Assembly: GCA_037367355.1 (NCBI GenBank)
Contig: CM074697.1
Location: 186,001 to 250,000 of the forward strand
Reading direction: 5' to 3'
From: Neoscytalidium dimidiatum
Taxonomy: Eukaryota; Ascomycota; Dothideomycetes; Botryosphaeriales; Botryosphaeriaceae
DNA: 64,000 nucleotides
Shown here: piece after piece, positions 9,525 through 21,107 of the stretch
Layout: each line of letters starts with the position of its first letter
Position numbering within the stretch: the stretch's first letter is position 1
Translations under genes and position numbers: made by a program
The notes under the pieces: generated by a model
The model's input: only the letters and a program-made list of their open reading frames with translations
Told to the model about the DNA's origin: nothing
Database searches by the model: none

Positions 9525-10646
9525 TCAAGGCTGCACGCTCCCGACGCCCGCCCCAATGTCCCTCCCCTCCCACGCGTCCCTCACAAACTCGACCGCCGTC
9601 TCGAACGTCTCGGCCCTCGTCCTCTTCTCCTCCTCGTCCAGCCAGCTCACCGGCATCTGCGTCCACCCGTGCTTCATGCCCTCGAACCGCTCGACCCTCA
9701 AATCCTCCATCCGGCCCTCCCGCGCCACCTTCTCCACCCACGCCTCGCTCTGCTCCGCCAGCGTGTCCAGCTCGGGCAGCACCAGGTAAACCCGCGCCCG
9801 CGCGTGCAGGCCCCGCAGGTCGACGAGCCCCGGCGACGCGCGCGGATGCGCGGCGCGGTCGCGCGGCAGGTACGTGGGCGCCAGCACGTCGAAGCTGTCG
9901 CCCCAGAAGCTCTTGGCGACGGGCAGCTTGGGCGGGCGCGTGCGCTCCGACGGCAGCTGGCGCGCGTCGAACGACGGGTAGTACAGCAGCAGCGGCACGC
10001 GGCCCGGGTGGTCGGCCGGGATGCGGCTCGGCCAGTCGCGCTCGACGCCGCCCGCCGCCGCGTCGGCCGGGACCGACAGCGCCAGGTTGAGCGCCAGGTT
10101 GCCGCCGCTGCTGAAGCCGGAGAGCGCGAGGCGCGTCGTGTCGAGCGCGATGGGGGCCGGGGCCGGGGCCGGGGCGTCGGGAGCGGCCGGCTTGACGTTC
10201 GCGGAGATGCCGTCCCGGAGCGCGGAGTACGCGGGGCACTGCGGGTCGAGGATGGCGGAGAGCACGTCCTCGCCGTCTTCGATGGCGGCGGGGAACTTGT
10301 CGATGGGGCCCATGCGGTAGTCGACGCTGATGACGACGGCGGACAGGTCGCGCGCCATCTTCGCGCAGAAGGGCGCCTGCTCCAGGCAGCTGCCGATCAC
10401 GAAGCCGCCGCCGTGGAAGTCGAGGATCACGGGGTAGCCGCCGGTTGTGGAGGGGGTGGGCGGCACGAAGACGTAGACGGGGATGGTGTAGGCGCCGCGC
10501 GAGGGGAGCTTGAGTACGAAGGGATGCGGGCCTTCTGGCGATGTGAAGCGCAGGGCGAGGTCGGGCACGGCACGGGGCAGGCGCACAACGGCGGTGCGCC
10601 ATTGCACGTCGAAGGGCTGCGAGAAGAAGCGTTGGAGGCCGGACAT
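9525..10646 (-). CDS. Alpha/beta-hydrolase, hormone-sensitive-lipase (HSL) type esterase
   Basis: 373 aa, single exon. It shows the HSL/AB_hydrolase_3 pattern: oxyanion-hole motif FHGGGFVIGS (about 97-106), SVDYRMGP, nucleophile elbow GFSSGGN (Ser near 187), acid residue in PELDTL (about 310) and catalytic His in GMKHGWT (about 330). No signal peptide or membrane segment is visible, so cytosolic location is inferred. Family knowledge: hydrolyses carboxylic esters with small or medium acyl chains; the substrate is unknown. A GC-rich insertion coding A-P repeats (PAAPDAPAPAPAP) lies between the two halves. The 372-aa open frame on the same strand in another phase is a GC-skew shadow. Confidence 0.9.
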   Translation of the reverse strand: MSGLQRFFSQPFDVQWRTAVVRLPRAVPDLALRFTSPEGPHPFVLKLPSRGAYTIPVYVFVPPTPSTTGGYPVILDFHGGGFVIGSCLEQAPFCAKMARDLSAVVISVDYRMGPIDKFPAAIEDGEDVLSAILDPQCPAYSALRDGISANVKPAAPDAPAPAPAPIALDTTRLALSGFSSGGNLALNLALSVPADAAAGGVERDWPSRIPADHPGRVPLLLYYPSFDARQLPSERTRPPKLPVAKSFWGDSFDVLAPTYLPRDRAAHPRASPGLVDLRGLHARARVYLVLPELDTLAEQSEAWVEKVAREGRMEDLRVERFEGMKHGWTQMPVSWLDEEEKRTRAETFETAVEFVRDAWEGRDIGAGVGSVQP

Positions 10647-11556
10647 GGTGATGGAGGGTGGTTGTGGTGGCGTTCAGAGAGCTTGGTGTTTAGATTATAA
10701 AGTTCAAGGGAAAGTTGGGGCAAAGGAACAATAATGATCTGCTGCTGGGAAGCCCTCGCCGTGACGCGTGTGCAGCATGACGGTGGCTCAGGCCTTGTCA
10801 GAAGCTGTCAGGGCCAGAACTTATCGAGCGCTGCTGATGAAGATAGCAGGGTTGTGCGCCGCGGGATGACCTCATCACAAGGTGGCGTTGCAGCGTTGGT
10901 GATCGCTTGGCGTGAGATCGCTGATCCCTTCCGTTTCGGCCACCAAGACCCTGACCACTATTTTTTTTTTTTGCAATTTATGTTGGCTTCAGAGCTCAAA
11001 TGTATGTTAACAATTAACGGTCTTGGAGAATGATTAGACTGCCATTACTTCAAATGATCAGAACTGGGGTTCAGCACAGTATATTTCTAACGGCTAGCAA
11101 AGCAGCAACACCTCGAAGCAGAGACGCACGTCCTATGCGGCACCAAATTAGTTGCTAATTCACCTCGCCAGATGAGTATGAACAGGCACGGTTGTATATG
11201 ATCAGATTAGCGTGGTCATCCAGAGCGCCAGACTTCAAACACATGAACATATTAATTAGTCTGGGTGTAAATGCCCACAAACTCCATGTACTTGCACCTT
11301 CGAGTATCAAGATATTATAATCCTCAACGGTGTAAGATCCGAGGGAGAACCTATAGTATCTTCGAATTAGCTCTTTTAACATATCAATATCTCGAAAAGA
11401 AGGATAATTTGATATCCAATCATCTATTTCCAGTAGTAGGACATAGTACAAGTCATGAAGAGTATTCATTATCCGACGCACCCCGCGCCTACTCGTTGTG
11501 AACCAAAGCTATCTTTTATACCCATACTTTTTTTTTTCTCCTCCTCCTCCATAAGC
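10647..11556. other. Intergenic upstream of HSL esterase / downstream of SSADH
   Basis: About 900 bp, AT-richer than the flanking genes. No conserved coding signal; an 11-T run at 10961-10971. The minus-strand 108-aa frame at 11155-11481 resembles no known family and is probably chance. Confidence 0.55.
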
Positions 11557-13315
11557 CTACGACGAACCCTGCAAAGGCTGCGAATTTCCTCCAAACGTTA
11601 TCGTCTTCGTAACAACGTACTCCTCGATACCAAGATAACTTCCCTCCCTACCGAACCCGCTCTCCTTAACGCCACCAAATGGGCTGGCCGGATCCGAAAT
11701 CAATCCCGTGTTCACGCCGACCATACCGACCTCCAGGGCCTCAGCAACGCGGTAGCAGCGCTGGACGTCCTTGCTGAAGAAGTAACCCGCAAGCCCGACA
11801 TCGGTGTCGTTGGCCAGGCGGACGACGTCGGCCTCGGTGTCGAAGGGGAACAGGCCGGCGACGGGACCGAAGGTCTCCTCGTGGGCGAGCTGCATGTCGT
11901 TGGTCATGTCGCGCAGGACGGTGGGCTGGAAGAAGTTGGCGCCGAGGTCGGGCAGCTTCTGGCCGCCGGCGAGCACCGTCGCGCCCTGCTTGACCGCATC
12001 CTGCACGTGCTGCTCAACCTTTCCGACGGCTCGGTCGTGGATGAGCGGGCCGTGCGTGACCCCGTCGTCGTAGCCGCCGCCGACCTTGAAGCCCTTGACC
12101 TTCTCGGCGAAGGCGGTCGCGAACGCGTCGTAGATGCCGCGCTGCACATAGATGCGGTTGGCGCATACGCAGGTCTGGCCGGAGCTGCGGAACTTGGAAG
12201 CGATGGCGCCGGCGACGGCGGCGTCGAGGTCCGCGTCGTCGAAGACGATAAAAGGTGCGTTACCGCCGAGCTCGAAGGAGAGCTTCTTGAGCGTGCTGCT
12301 GGATTGCTTCATGAGGAGCTTGCCGACGTTGGTGCTGCCGGTAAATGAGACCTTCTTGACGATGGGGGAGGTGGTGAGGATCTCGCCGACTTCAGGAGTG
12401 TTCTTGAGCGCGGTGACGAAGTTGACTACGCCCTTGGGAATGCCAGCGCGGTGTGCGAGTTCGGCGAGGGCGGCAGCTGTGAGAGGTGTCTCGCCAGGAG
12501 ATTTTGCAACAACCGTGCAGCCAGCGGCGAGGGCGGGCCCGATTTTCCGGGTGATCATGGCAGCGGGAAAGTTCCAGGGTGTGATGAGCCCACAGACGCC
12601 GACAGGTTCCTTAATTGTAAAGACGCGGTTTCCAGCAACAGTTGCGGGGATTGTGGTGCCGTAGACACGTGGAGCTTCCTCAGAAAACCACTCGAAGAAG
12701 TTGGCAGCGTAGGCGACCTCGCCCTTTGCGTCGGCCAACGGCTTTCCGTTCTCCCATGTGATGAGTTTTGCGAGGTCGTCGGCGTTCTCGAGCATGAGCT
12801 CGTACCATTTTCGGAGGAGACGTGCGCGTTCGCGGCCGGTGAGCTTGCGGAAGGAGGGAAGGGCTGCTGCAGCGGCATCAATGGCCTTCTGCGTATCCGA
12901 GGCGTCCAGCTCAGGCTGGGTAGCAATGACGGCTCCTGTGGAGGGATCGGTGACCTCGAAGGTCTTGCCGGATGCTGCACCAACCCATTCGCCGTTGATA
13001 TATGTTTGTGTCTTAAGGAGCGACTTGTCGCTAAGCTGTTGGGCAGTGTCAGCTACTGGTGATGGAGATGCATGTGATGATGAAGCCGTTTCCCACGGGC
13101 GAGTGTTTGATATGAGATAGGCAGCACCTTTCGGATGCTTCTCTCAGGCAGGAGCTGGAGAGCACATGGTCGCATGTACTCTATGAAAGATGTAGACGTA
13201 CCGGTGGGATGTTGTGACCCATTGCGTATGCTCGGGAACGAAGTATAGGGAATGATACGGGGCGGAAACGCGATCGAACAGCGGACTTGGCGGCGAAGGA
13301 GAGTATGGGCCTCAT
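11557..13315 (-). CDS. uga2: Succinate-semialdehyde dehydrogenase
   Basis: Two exons, 13315-13202 and 13035-11557, giving 530 aa. The body is a full aldehyde dehydrogenase: ITPWNFPAAMITRKIGPALA (substrate/NAD site), FTGSTNVGK, the catalytic Glu in FELGGNAPF and nucleophile Cys in SGQTCVCANR. The SGQTCVCANR two-cysteine loop and the SDPASPFGGVKESGFGREG tail are typical of succinate-semialdehyde dehydrogenase. Role: last step of the GABA shunt, succinate semialdehyde to succinate. Exon 1 (38 aa) is rich in Arg and Ser, with no acids (MRPILSFAAKSAVRSRFRP), like a mitochondrial presequence. A second in-frame Met (RAYAMGHNIPP) could give a cytosolic form. The 166-nt intron starts GTACGT and ends CAACAG. 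Confidence 0.92.
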
Positions 13316-14063
13316 GATGGTTTTATATGCGGGGAGGAGAGGGGAGCACGCGTTGCGATCGGTGGAGAGTGGGAGGAGGCGCAAAAAGTAGCTCGGCGTG
13401 GTTGGCTACTCCAGCAATATCGGCAGAGCTGATTGGCTTATGCGCGTCGATGCGGGGAGCAGCGATGAACGGGCGATGACGTTTTGACGTGCTCCAATGC
13501 CGAGGATATGATCAGTGTGCGAACGACGGGACTTTGAGGCTTCGACGGCGACAGGTTGCGGTTTTGAGCTGTGGACGAGGTATTAGAATTGAGAACTTTC
13601 GAGTATCGCGTGGTGATGCGCGTCAATGGCGGAGATGCGGCTTGTCAGCGTCAATGGCGGCGGTGCGCGAGGTCGCAGTGGGGTTCTCGGGACTTTCTGG
13701 GTTCTTTGGGGTCGCAGCTCGCGCACAGGCCGCCGACTCCGACGTCGGAGAAGCTTGACTGCACTTACCTCGACTCCAACTCCATCTTTCCCCTCACTAC
13801 CATCGTCGCCCTGGCCAGCTCCATCCTCAGACACGCCACGGCCGCCGACACGCCCTCCAACCAGACAGCTGCGCTCTGACTTTCCTCCCGTCCGAACCAT
13901 CGGCACACTCACCTCGCCCAACCCAGCCCGGCCACAAGTAGAGCAATCGCCACCAGGACCAAAGTATCAGAGCTCCGACGCCATCGCACCTTCACGGCCC
14001 TCAGTCCGACGAAGACGGAGAAGCCATTGCAACCAATCTCAGGCGGCTGTATGTGTCACACAG
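13316..14063. other. Intergenic between SSADH and RNase H gene B
   Basis: No gene is supported. A Ser/Pro/Arg-codon-rich frame on the plus strand (13626-14156) runs into the antisense of gene B and has no family signal. CGTCAATGGCGG is repeated at 13622 and 13649. Confidence 0.5.
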
Positions 14064-14966
14064 CTAGCCGAGCAAAAGCACGGGATCACTGCCATCCGCG
14101 TTCGTCTCAACACAGAGCCGAACACTATCGGGCCGCGCTTCCCATGCCTTTGCTAGTCTTACGGCGGTAGTCGCCTCTCTATCCGCAAGCTCATTCCCCT
14201 CGATGCCACAGTGCGCAGGGCACCAATGCAGCTGCACCTCAACCCCGTGACCTCTTAGGAAAGCAAGCTTTGCGTTGATAGCCTGGATAATTGGTGCATA
14301 GCCCTTCGCTACGTGGTGCCGGTTGGCCTGCTGGAAGGTGGCGATCGCCTTAACGGATGATTCGCTATCCGTGAAGACCACAAAGATGTCCCAGCCGCGG
14401 CGGCGACCGTGAATGATCATCTCATGCTGCAGCTTCTGCTTGGCAAGGTCGAACGCCTGGTCAATGGCGCGGAGCTCCGCATCATTGCTAGAGTGGGGCC
14501 TCCGAGGGTGGATTGTCGACTCGCAAGTCCACTCCAGGCTACCAGACTCAGCAAAGTCTTTGCGACAAACCACCGTCGTGGCGTGCCTGCCCCACTTGTG
14601 GTGGGCCGGGTCGTTCGAGTCCTGTAACAACGAGTTAAGCTTCGCTGGCGGTGAGAAGCAGTTCGCGTCGGTCCAGCATGTGAGGCGCCGACGGCCCGGA
14701 CGTTCGTACTCGACGACCGCATACTCGTACGCGTCGTACCCGTTGCGGTTGACCGTGTGGCCGCCGGAAGTCAGGAAATCGCCGCGGCGCTGCGCTCCCT
14801 CGCGCTTGTCGGTTGCCTCCGTGGGCATGTCCTCCGGAAACGACCAGGTTGACTCGGTCCTCGCATGGCCGTACTTATCTTCGAATTGGGCGCGGCGACG
14901 CTGGTGTCTAATGCAGGTTATCCTATTCCAAGTCCAATGCGGAAATGCTGCTTACTTGGAAAGCAT
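14064..14966 (-). CDS. Stand-alone RNase H-like protein B
   Basis: Proposed exons 14966-14956 (11 nt) and 14907-14064, 284 aa; if the tiny first exon is wrong, translation from Met at 14828 gives 254 aa. The RNase H fold lies in residues 75-255: Asp84 in CWTDANC, Glu148 in SNDAELRAIDQAF, Asp184 in VVFTDSESSVKAI, and QLHWCPAHCGIEGNELAD with Asp246. All four metal ligands are present. The N-terminal 70 residues are charged and unrelated to genes A and E. No reverse transcriptase, endonuclease or integrase remnant adjoins it. It is the first of three same-strand RNase H-like genes (B, C, D). Closest logic: a domesticated retroelement RNase H or a fungal-specific family expansion; this is inference. 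Confidence 0.83.
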
Positions 14967-15788
14967 CTCGAGGGCTCATCGATGGGTTGTGTGTGGTGTT
15001 GGAAGGCGGAGTGGGTGTGTGCAAAAGATCTTGTCTACGAGCACTGCGCGCGTGTGGTCTGTGCACAATGGCTGGTGCTTCTGGCAACACCATGCTTCGC
15101 CTTCCGCTGCTATCGTGACTTCCCAATCTGTGAATGTGGTGCCTCTCGCCCCGGAAATCCAGTTTCCCTGCTTGGCCACGTTGATTTGTTACAGCTGTTC
15201 TCACGAGACCATCTAGCTCCAACTTGAAGGCCCTGATTGCGAATTATCTATATGAAGCCCTCTCTACCTTTATCTACTGTGACTAAAATATGTCGCGGAT
15301 CGACCTGCGTCTCCTCGCTGTTCTTTGTACCGGCTTTGACCAGGAGCTGGAATGTGTGAGAGCATTGCCAGCCCCCAATGGTCTCTTCCGCTTCTATCTA
15401 ACTATCTATCTATCTACCTACGACCACTCCTTCACACCCTCTACCAATCTCCTCTCCAATCCCCTTCCCAATCCCCTTCCTAAACCCCTTCCCAATCCCC
15501 TCGCCCTCCACCGCAGCCATTATTATTAAACATTAGTTAAAAACGAAGGTTAGCGAAGAGCAGAGAAAAGGCAAAAGCAAAGAGCAGAGCAGAGATGAAA
15601 TCAAGAAAAGAAATGCAAATAATACTGACCAAAAGGAAAGGCTCAATCTGATGCATAGGAGTGTGTGTGCGTCGACGGCGGCATTTCAAGGCTCATGGCG
15701 TCATCGGAGACCGAGAAGCGAGGGGAACGGGAAGACAACGGCTGGATGCAGACGCAGCCAAGGGATCAGCGTGATGCCATTGGACGTC
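14967..15788. other. Intergenic between RNase H genes B and C
   Basis: Contains the 3' flank of gene C. The block around 15290-15365 (ATGTCGCGG..., GCTGTTCTTTGTACCGG, CAGGAGCTGG) has a related block 3' of gene D at 17441-17515. At 15465-15520 there is a short C-rich repeat (CCTTCCCAATCC units), followed by an A-rich, purine-rich stretch at 15530-15645. Confidence 0.55.
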
Positions 15789-16642
15789 TTAGTGAAACTG
15801 CACTGGCCTGACTGGCGTCGCAGCTGGAACGGGAGTGACTCCATATATCGGCATGGGAACCACAGGACCAGACCTCCAGGCAGCCACCGAAGCCCACGAC
15901 ACGCGGCCAGCCCTAGCACCTGCAACCAGGTCAGCCGCCACGTTTCCGTCGAGGCCTGCGTGCCCCTTTGTATGGTCCACTGTGCAGTGCACCCCGAGCT
16001 GCTGCAACCGTTCGCCACAGCGCAGAATCTTGACGTTGGAGTACTCGCCGGGAAGCGTGTGAACCTCCTTCTCCTTGTACTTGCCAACAGACTTGACCGC
16101 ATCTCTGCAGTCGCTGAGGACAAGGACTTTGGAGAACGTCTGCGACTGTCCGGTCTCAAACGCTTGATCCATGAGCTCGACCGCCGCATCCAGAGCCTCG
16201 GCTACAGGACAGAGTTCCGGCTCGGTGAACTGGAAGTGCCTGACGACCGAGCCCGCAGGGCGGTCTGCGGCCGACAGGGTTCCAGACCGGATGTGTGTGA
16301 TCCGGTATCCTTCGGAGCGCATGACTGCCCAGCCGCAGGCACCCACAGCCGGGTTCCAGCCAGAGGCGTCGACCCAGAGCACGAGCGTGTCCGGGTCCGA
16401 ATTCGCGAGGTGGAATCTCCCGATCTTCTTCCCGTCCTCCGCGCTCCTCTCGTTGACCGTGAAGCCGAGCTTCTGGACAAAATCTCCTTGCCAGTCGCGC
16501 TCGACGATCCGGCCCGCGAGCCACTCCTCGTAGTCCATGTCCAGAGGACATGCGTCGCCCTGGTCCCTGGTGTCAAGGTTATCTCGTCCTGGCGAAAAGT
16601 GGGTGCGCTGCAGGCAACTTACACAGCTTGTTGATAAGCCAT
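15789..16642 (-). CDS. Stand-alone RNase H-like protein C
   Basis: Proposed exons 16642-16623 (20 nt) and 16566-15789, separated by a 56-nt intron (GTAAGT...ACCAG), 265 aa. The older single-exon reading starts at Met 16538 (249 aa). RNase H residues: Asp73 in LWVDASGW, Glu124 in TEPELCPVAEAL, Asp159 in VLSDCRDAVKSV, and DHTKGHAGLDGNVAAD with His and Asp219. The usual W before the last motif is replaced (VDHTKGH), but the metal ligands stand. Gene D, the next one, has a related 3' flank at nearly the same distance from its stop codon, which suggests tandem duplication. Function beyond RNA:DNA hybrid cleavage by analogy is unknown. Confidence 0.82.
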
Positions 16643-17945
16643 ACTGTCAGATTATCTGCAGGTATGGCGCCGGGGAGTGTGTTGTCTGTGAAGGATGTTA
16701 GCGTTTGTCTTGGGAAAATGGGGTGCGGAGATGTGGGTGGAGACTTACGAGGAGAGGAAGAAGGGAAGGTCGGTGGTGGGGGAAAGATCCTACATAAACA
16801 CCATCACTGCGCACGGACACATCGTTGCCTACGCAACAACACACACTGCACAATCCGGCAGGCGCGCTGTCTGTGGATGCTACACCCTGAAGGCATTCAC
16901 GGCCTGCCTGGACCCAGTCGCTACCGCAAGAAGCTGATATTCAGCACTGCGCGGAGACAGTTATAGCCTGCGTCTTAGTGGGAAAGCGTCTGCATCTGGT
17001 AATATACTACGCCACTTGAATTACTTTGAAAGCACGATAGCCGTTTTGTGCTGCGGCAATCCGGCTGCAACTGGAGGACAGACTTGCAGTATTGATATAG
17101 GAAGGACTTCGAATCGCAGTCCGCAAGCGAACTCAACACCAGCCCACAATCTAGCTGGGACGGTTTCAGAACCAGTTTCGCAGGATAATGATCTTTTTTC
17201 TGGGTAGCTGAAATAGTCGTGCGGAAGCGCTTGCCAAACAACAGAAAATATTTCTCCGTCCTCATTGCTGCTTTAGCTCCCAACACGGCCGGGCGTCTTT
17301 TAATGGTATTTATATCGTGACTCAGGTTCACCATAGTCGCTGTGCGAACATTACATCCATTTGCAATAAGTGGTCGATTCACCAAGGTAGCAATGTAAAT
17401 CAAATTGTCTATTCCAGGACTAAATCTATCCTATATGAGTATGTCGCGGCTAGAGCATAAGCGCCTCTCCGCTGTTCATTTACTGGTTTCGATCACGACA
17501 CAGGAGTATGGAGACTCGAGGTCAATGATTTCCGCCCAAAAGAAAAAAACATTACAAATTAAACATTAAACATTAAAAAAACAATTACGCTGAAAACAAG
17601 AAAAGCAAACGCATAGAAGCAAAACGAAAAACAAAAAGCCAAACTCCTAACGAAAAGCAAAGAGGAAATGGAAACTACGTAATAGACACCGCAACGCCAT
17701 ACAGTGAACGACTTCGGCAACGGAGAGAAAGAGGATAGTCAGCAACCCGAAGGCTCAAGTGGAGAAAGAGAAAGAGGCGTCAAGTGGTAGCTACGCGTCG
17801 GGAATCACCCCGAGACAGCGCTGGCGCGTTCGAGCATGTAGCGGCGATGGATTCCAGCGTTGTCGAATGAGGAGTCATCACTGTGGTAAGCGCGACCCTA
17901 CCTTTGCTCAGCCCCGTCGAGTGTGTACTGTAGACGAAAGCGGGA
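16643..17945. other. Intergenic between RNase H genes C and D
   Basis: Contains a partial hairpin-element match (GTAGCTGAAATAGTCGTGCG, 17205-17224), equivalent to 5641-5660. The gene D 3' flank with homology to the gene C flank starts at 17441, followed by an A-rich stretch (17540-17690) with repeated ACATTAAACATTA. A 142-aa minus-strand frame (16975-17403) has no recognisable domain and is not called. Confidence 0.55.
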
Positions 17946-18745
17946 TCAGAACCTGCTGTTCAACATCCCCGCAGAACAGGATAGGGAGCGCACAGCACAA
18001 GTTGCAGCCAGGTCTGCCGCTTCGTTTCCGGGAACCGAGCTGTGCCCGGGGACCCAGATGTTCTTGACGTACACACCAAGGCTCTTGAGCATCTCGGCGC
18101 ACCATAGTATTTCCCGAAGGAGAAAGCCGTAAGAATGCGACGTCCACTCAGGATCACCCTCCTTGTAGAGTCTTATGAAATTCAACGCGGATACGCTGTC
18201 GCCGAAGAGGTCGAACCGCCGGACAGTTGAAAGAATCGAACCGTCGGCAAGTTTCTTAGTCCTCCGGGAGCAGTGCGCGACGGCATAATGGTACGCCAAG
18301 AGGTAGGCCCACCTGCGAGGTCCATCAGCAGCATCTGTGGGGAACGAGAGAGGAGGGGATGGATTGAATCATACAGCTCGGCCTCATCCGCCTTCATCCA
18401 AGGACCCTTGATAGGGCAGTCAGCGCCACGGTCAGCTGCCGTGAACCTCTTACAGGCCACTGGGGACAGCATGTAGGGCTTCCGCGGCGCGATGTGACCA
18501 GGCTTAATGGTGTCGCGCCCCAACCTCTTTTCGACTCGGACCACGCCTGCGCCAGCAACAGACTGCCCGTGGCAAGATCCGTCGGCGAACAGGGTAAGGA
18601 CTTCATCGCCGGGAGGTGATGTATGCCGGTCCATCGCCACTCGCAACGCGTCGACATGGCTCCACTTGACAACATCGAAGTTGAGGTCCCTCATGTCTCC
18701 GCACTCGAAGTGGCGGGCACCAAAACCCTCCATCTTTTTCTCCAT
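17946..18745 (-). CDS. Stand-alone RNase H-like protein D
   Basis: Exons 18745-18375 and 18312-17946, at least 245 aa. The 62-nt intron (GTATGA...CGCAG) is supported because joining it gives DEAELWAYLLAYHYA, the RNase H helix that follows the second metal ligand. Residues: Asp55 in LFADGSCHG, Glu123, Asp162 in FGDSVSALNFI, and NIWVPGHSSVPGNEAAD with His and Asp224. The frame stays open upstream of the start to a possible acceptor at 18777 (TTTTTACAG). A phase-compatible upstream exon with a donor near 18922 could add an N-terminus, but this is unproven. C-terminal end is short compared with gene C. It keeps the complete D-E-D-D set, like its neighbours. Confidence 0.82.
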
Positions 18746-20046
18746 CTTGAGGCCACGGGTGCGTGGGGTATCTTTCCTGTAAAAAGGCTTTTGTCAGGGT
18801 TAACACTGTCTGAAACGAATGGGTATAATTGTAGTGGGGAGGGGGCACTTGCTGTCTGCTCATTGTTGCGGAAAATCGTGCGGAGGAGAGAGTGGGTGCA
18901 GGGCGGCGGCGAGGTAGATGTACCTCCGCCGCAGCACCCCGTCTCCAGGACAACCACTACTCGCCGGACTCGACCGCCAATATAGCCGGAGCAGTGGTCC
19001 GCCAAGCATCACTCTCCACAAGATGCAAATATGTCAAGCCTTATTGCTGGATCACGCACTTATGCTGCGCGCTGGAAGTTAGATATTTCCTGATCTACTG
19101 ATGCAGCTAGGTTTCGGGCACCGGCCAGGTCTCATCGCGAGGTCGGCGGACATTGTTGATCGCTCTTGGTACTCCAGTGCTGCAGGCTTTCTGCGGAGTC
19201 TGATTTCAATGTTTACGCATTGCAGAAGACAGCGCGCTCGCGACGAAAGATTTTTGGGATCTTTGGCGCACCGTTAACTAGCTTTCGATAACGCCGCTAT
19301 TTTCTTTTCTTATAGAGGCTTGCTAGCTGTCATACTCTGATTTCCAGGATCTCGCAACTTGGACGGTCGGCCAACGCACCCTGAAGGACTACTAAGTCAT
19401 TATCGTAGCTTAGGTTACCTTGATGCTGGGTAGCGCCCACTGGTGGTATCACACTCGTCGGCGAAGACATCGGCCACGGTAAGTCTGCCGAGGCTGCGAT
19501 GGCTATGATTAAACTCTGCGACGTGCAATAAGAGCTGTACAATTTTGCTAAAAGTATCCCTGGGCAACGATAATAGGAGGCAGCTGCACTGTTTCCTACT
19601 TGCGAAAAGCAGGCGGAGGAATGCGAGCTACCTGATAACCTCGGCCACAGTTTCCGCATGTTCTAGCCGGTAAAGACACTCCTGCTGGAGAGGCTGCAGC
19701 TCGAAGCTCGGCGATATAAATCGACGTTGCTAGTGATTCCCTAGGTAACGCTTGCTAGCTGGAGGCAGGAATTGAGCCTCTAAGACGAAGTGCGCGCAAA
19801 ATTCTTCTAGGCGACTCTGGACGCACCGAATGGATTGATAAATCGGCACTTATCAACAATAGCGCTCCCAAGTTTAAGATATTCATTGACTCACTTTCGA
19901 GCGAGAGTGCTCGGATGGAGAAGCTCGTTATTATTACGACCTATTAGACGTTTCGACACCCATTCCTCGAGGCTGTAGAAATACAGACGCCGAGTCGGCG
20001 TAGAAAGATTGTGCACCGAGATATGGAAGAGAAGGAGGAGGAGGAG

Positions 20047-20084
<38 letters not shown>

Positions 20085-21107
20085 AGAGGAAGAGGAAGAG
20101 GAAGAGGAGCAGGAGGATGGCAATTGCTCAAGAACCACGGTGAAGTAGCCACGCCACTGCATGAGATGACGCTCACTATTGCCGCTGCGTCCTGTCTTGC
20201 GATTTACACAACTAACGCTATTTTCACCAACCAAACAAGGCATTTACGCGCCCTGAGTGCGCTGCTGAAATCGTGCACATGCCAGCAAGATCATTCAAGC
20301 CTCCATGCTCTCCTCGCATACACTGCTCTCAGGCTGGAACTGTGTTGCGCAGGCCCTCAATCGAAGGAAGATGTTATCCAGATCGGGACAGGAGCTACCC
20401 CCAAGCCCTCACTTGTACAGGTTCATGAGACTGCTCGTCTACGACAGGATGCGAGGATCTGCCATAGGGGATCGCTGAACGGATATATATGGTCCACATG
20501 AATACATTGACGGGTGACATGGAAAGATTTGAGTTCGTCTCGTATCTAAATCAGAACCCGAGATGAACAAACCTGCTAGTACTTTTGCCAGGCTTATTCG
20601 AGAGCTTGGCTGAAGAAAATGCTCGGAGATTTTTTGGCAATGTTTCGTAGGTGGTGATGTTAGATGATTGTTCGTAATGTAGACGCTCTGCAGTAGGAAT
20701 GGCAAGTGCACATTAGATTGTAGAGGCCCCGATTTTCCATTCAACAAGGCAAGGGAAATATACGTGAAAAGCAGCATACAGATGGCGAACAAGCTGCGCT
20801 ATGCCAGCAACTGAGGCAGTCACCAAGTTTTGTATGACTTCAAAACTTGAGAACTCTAAAGTACAGCCATGACCTGCATTGACAGAGCATTCATCAGAGC
20901 ACCCGTAGCTTTCCACACGGTATTCGAGGCCGAAAAAGACCAATCCATATTGGTTGGGTTCCAGAACGGGCCGGAGCAGTGAAGTGTGCGATGGCGCCAA
21001 GGCCAGGAAATACGTCGCTCCGCTGAGAGCTCAGACACCGCTTGCGCCAGCCCGAATCTAGCATCCCTCGATCCCTTCTGACACCACCTCTCTTGCCCAG
21101 CGAATCT
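18746..21107. other. 2.4-kb gene-free, apparently decayed sequence
   Basis: From about 19,300 to 20,850 the plus strand shows long coding-like stretches interrupted only by single TAG, TAA or TGA codons. Such a pattern would arise from C-to-T decay of a former gene or transposon. Frames are too broken to assign a family. A GAA/GAG tract lies at 20024-20117. No intact gene is supported. Confidence 0.5.
20024..20117 (+). repeat. GAA/GAG purine microsatellite
   Basis: About 90 nt of mixed GAG and GAA triplets with few interruptions. In one frame it would encode a poly-Glu run, but the surrounding frame is broken. Confidence 0.9.

Noticed and set aside
9484..10602. 372-aa and 402-aa frames overlapping the HSL esterase
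   Set aside because: Arg/Pro/Ala-rich shadows caused by high GC at third positions; no domain, and the esterase frame has all catalytic motifs.
13626..14156. 176-aa plus-strand frame upstream of and into gene B
   Set aside because: Low-complexity Arg/Pro/Ser sequence overlapping the 3' end of a better-supported gene.
16975..17403. 142-aa minus-strand frame between RNase H genes C and D
   Set aside because: No domain, no intron, no similarity to its neighbours visible; may be chance.
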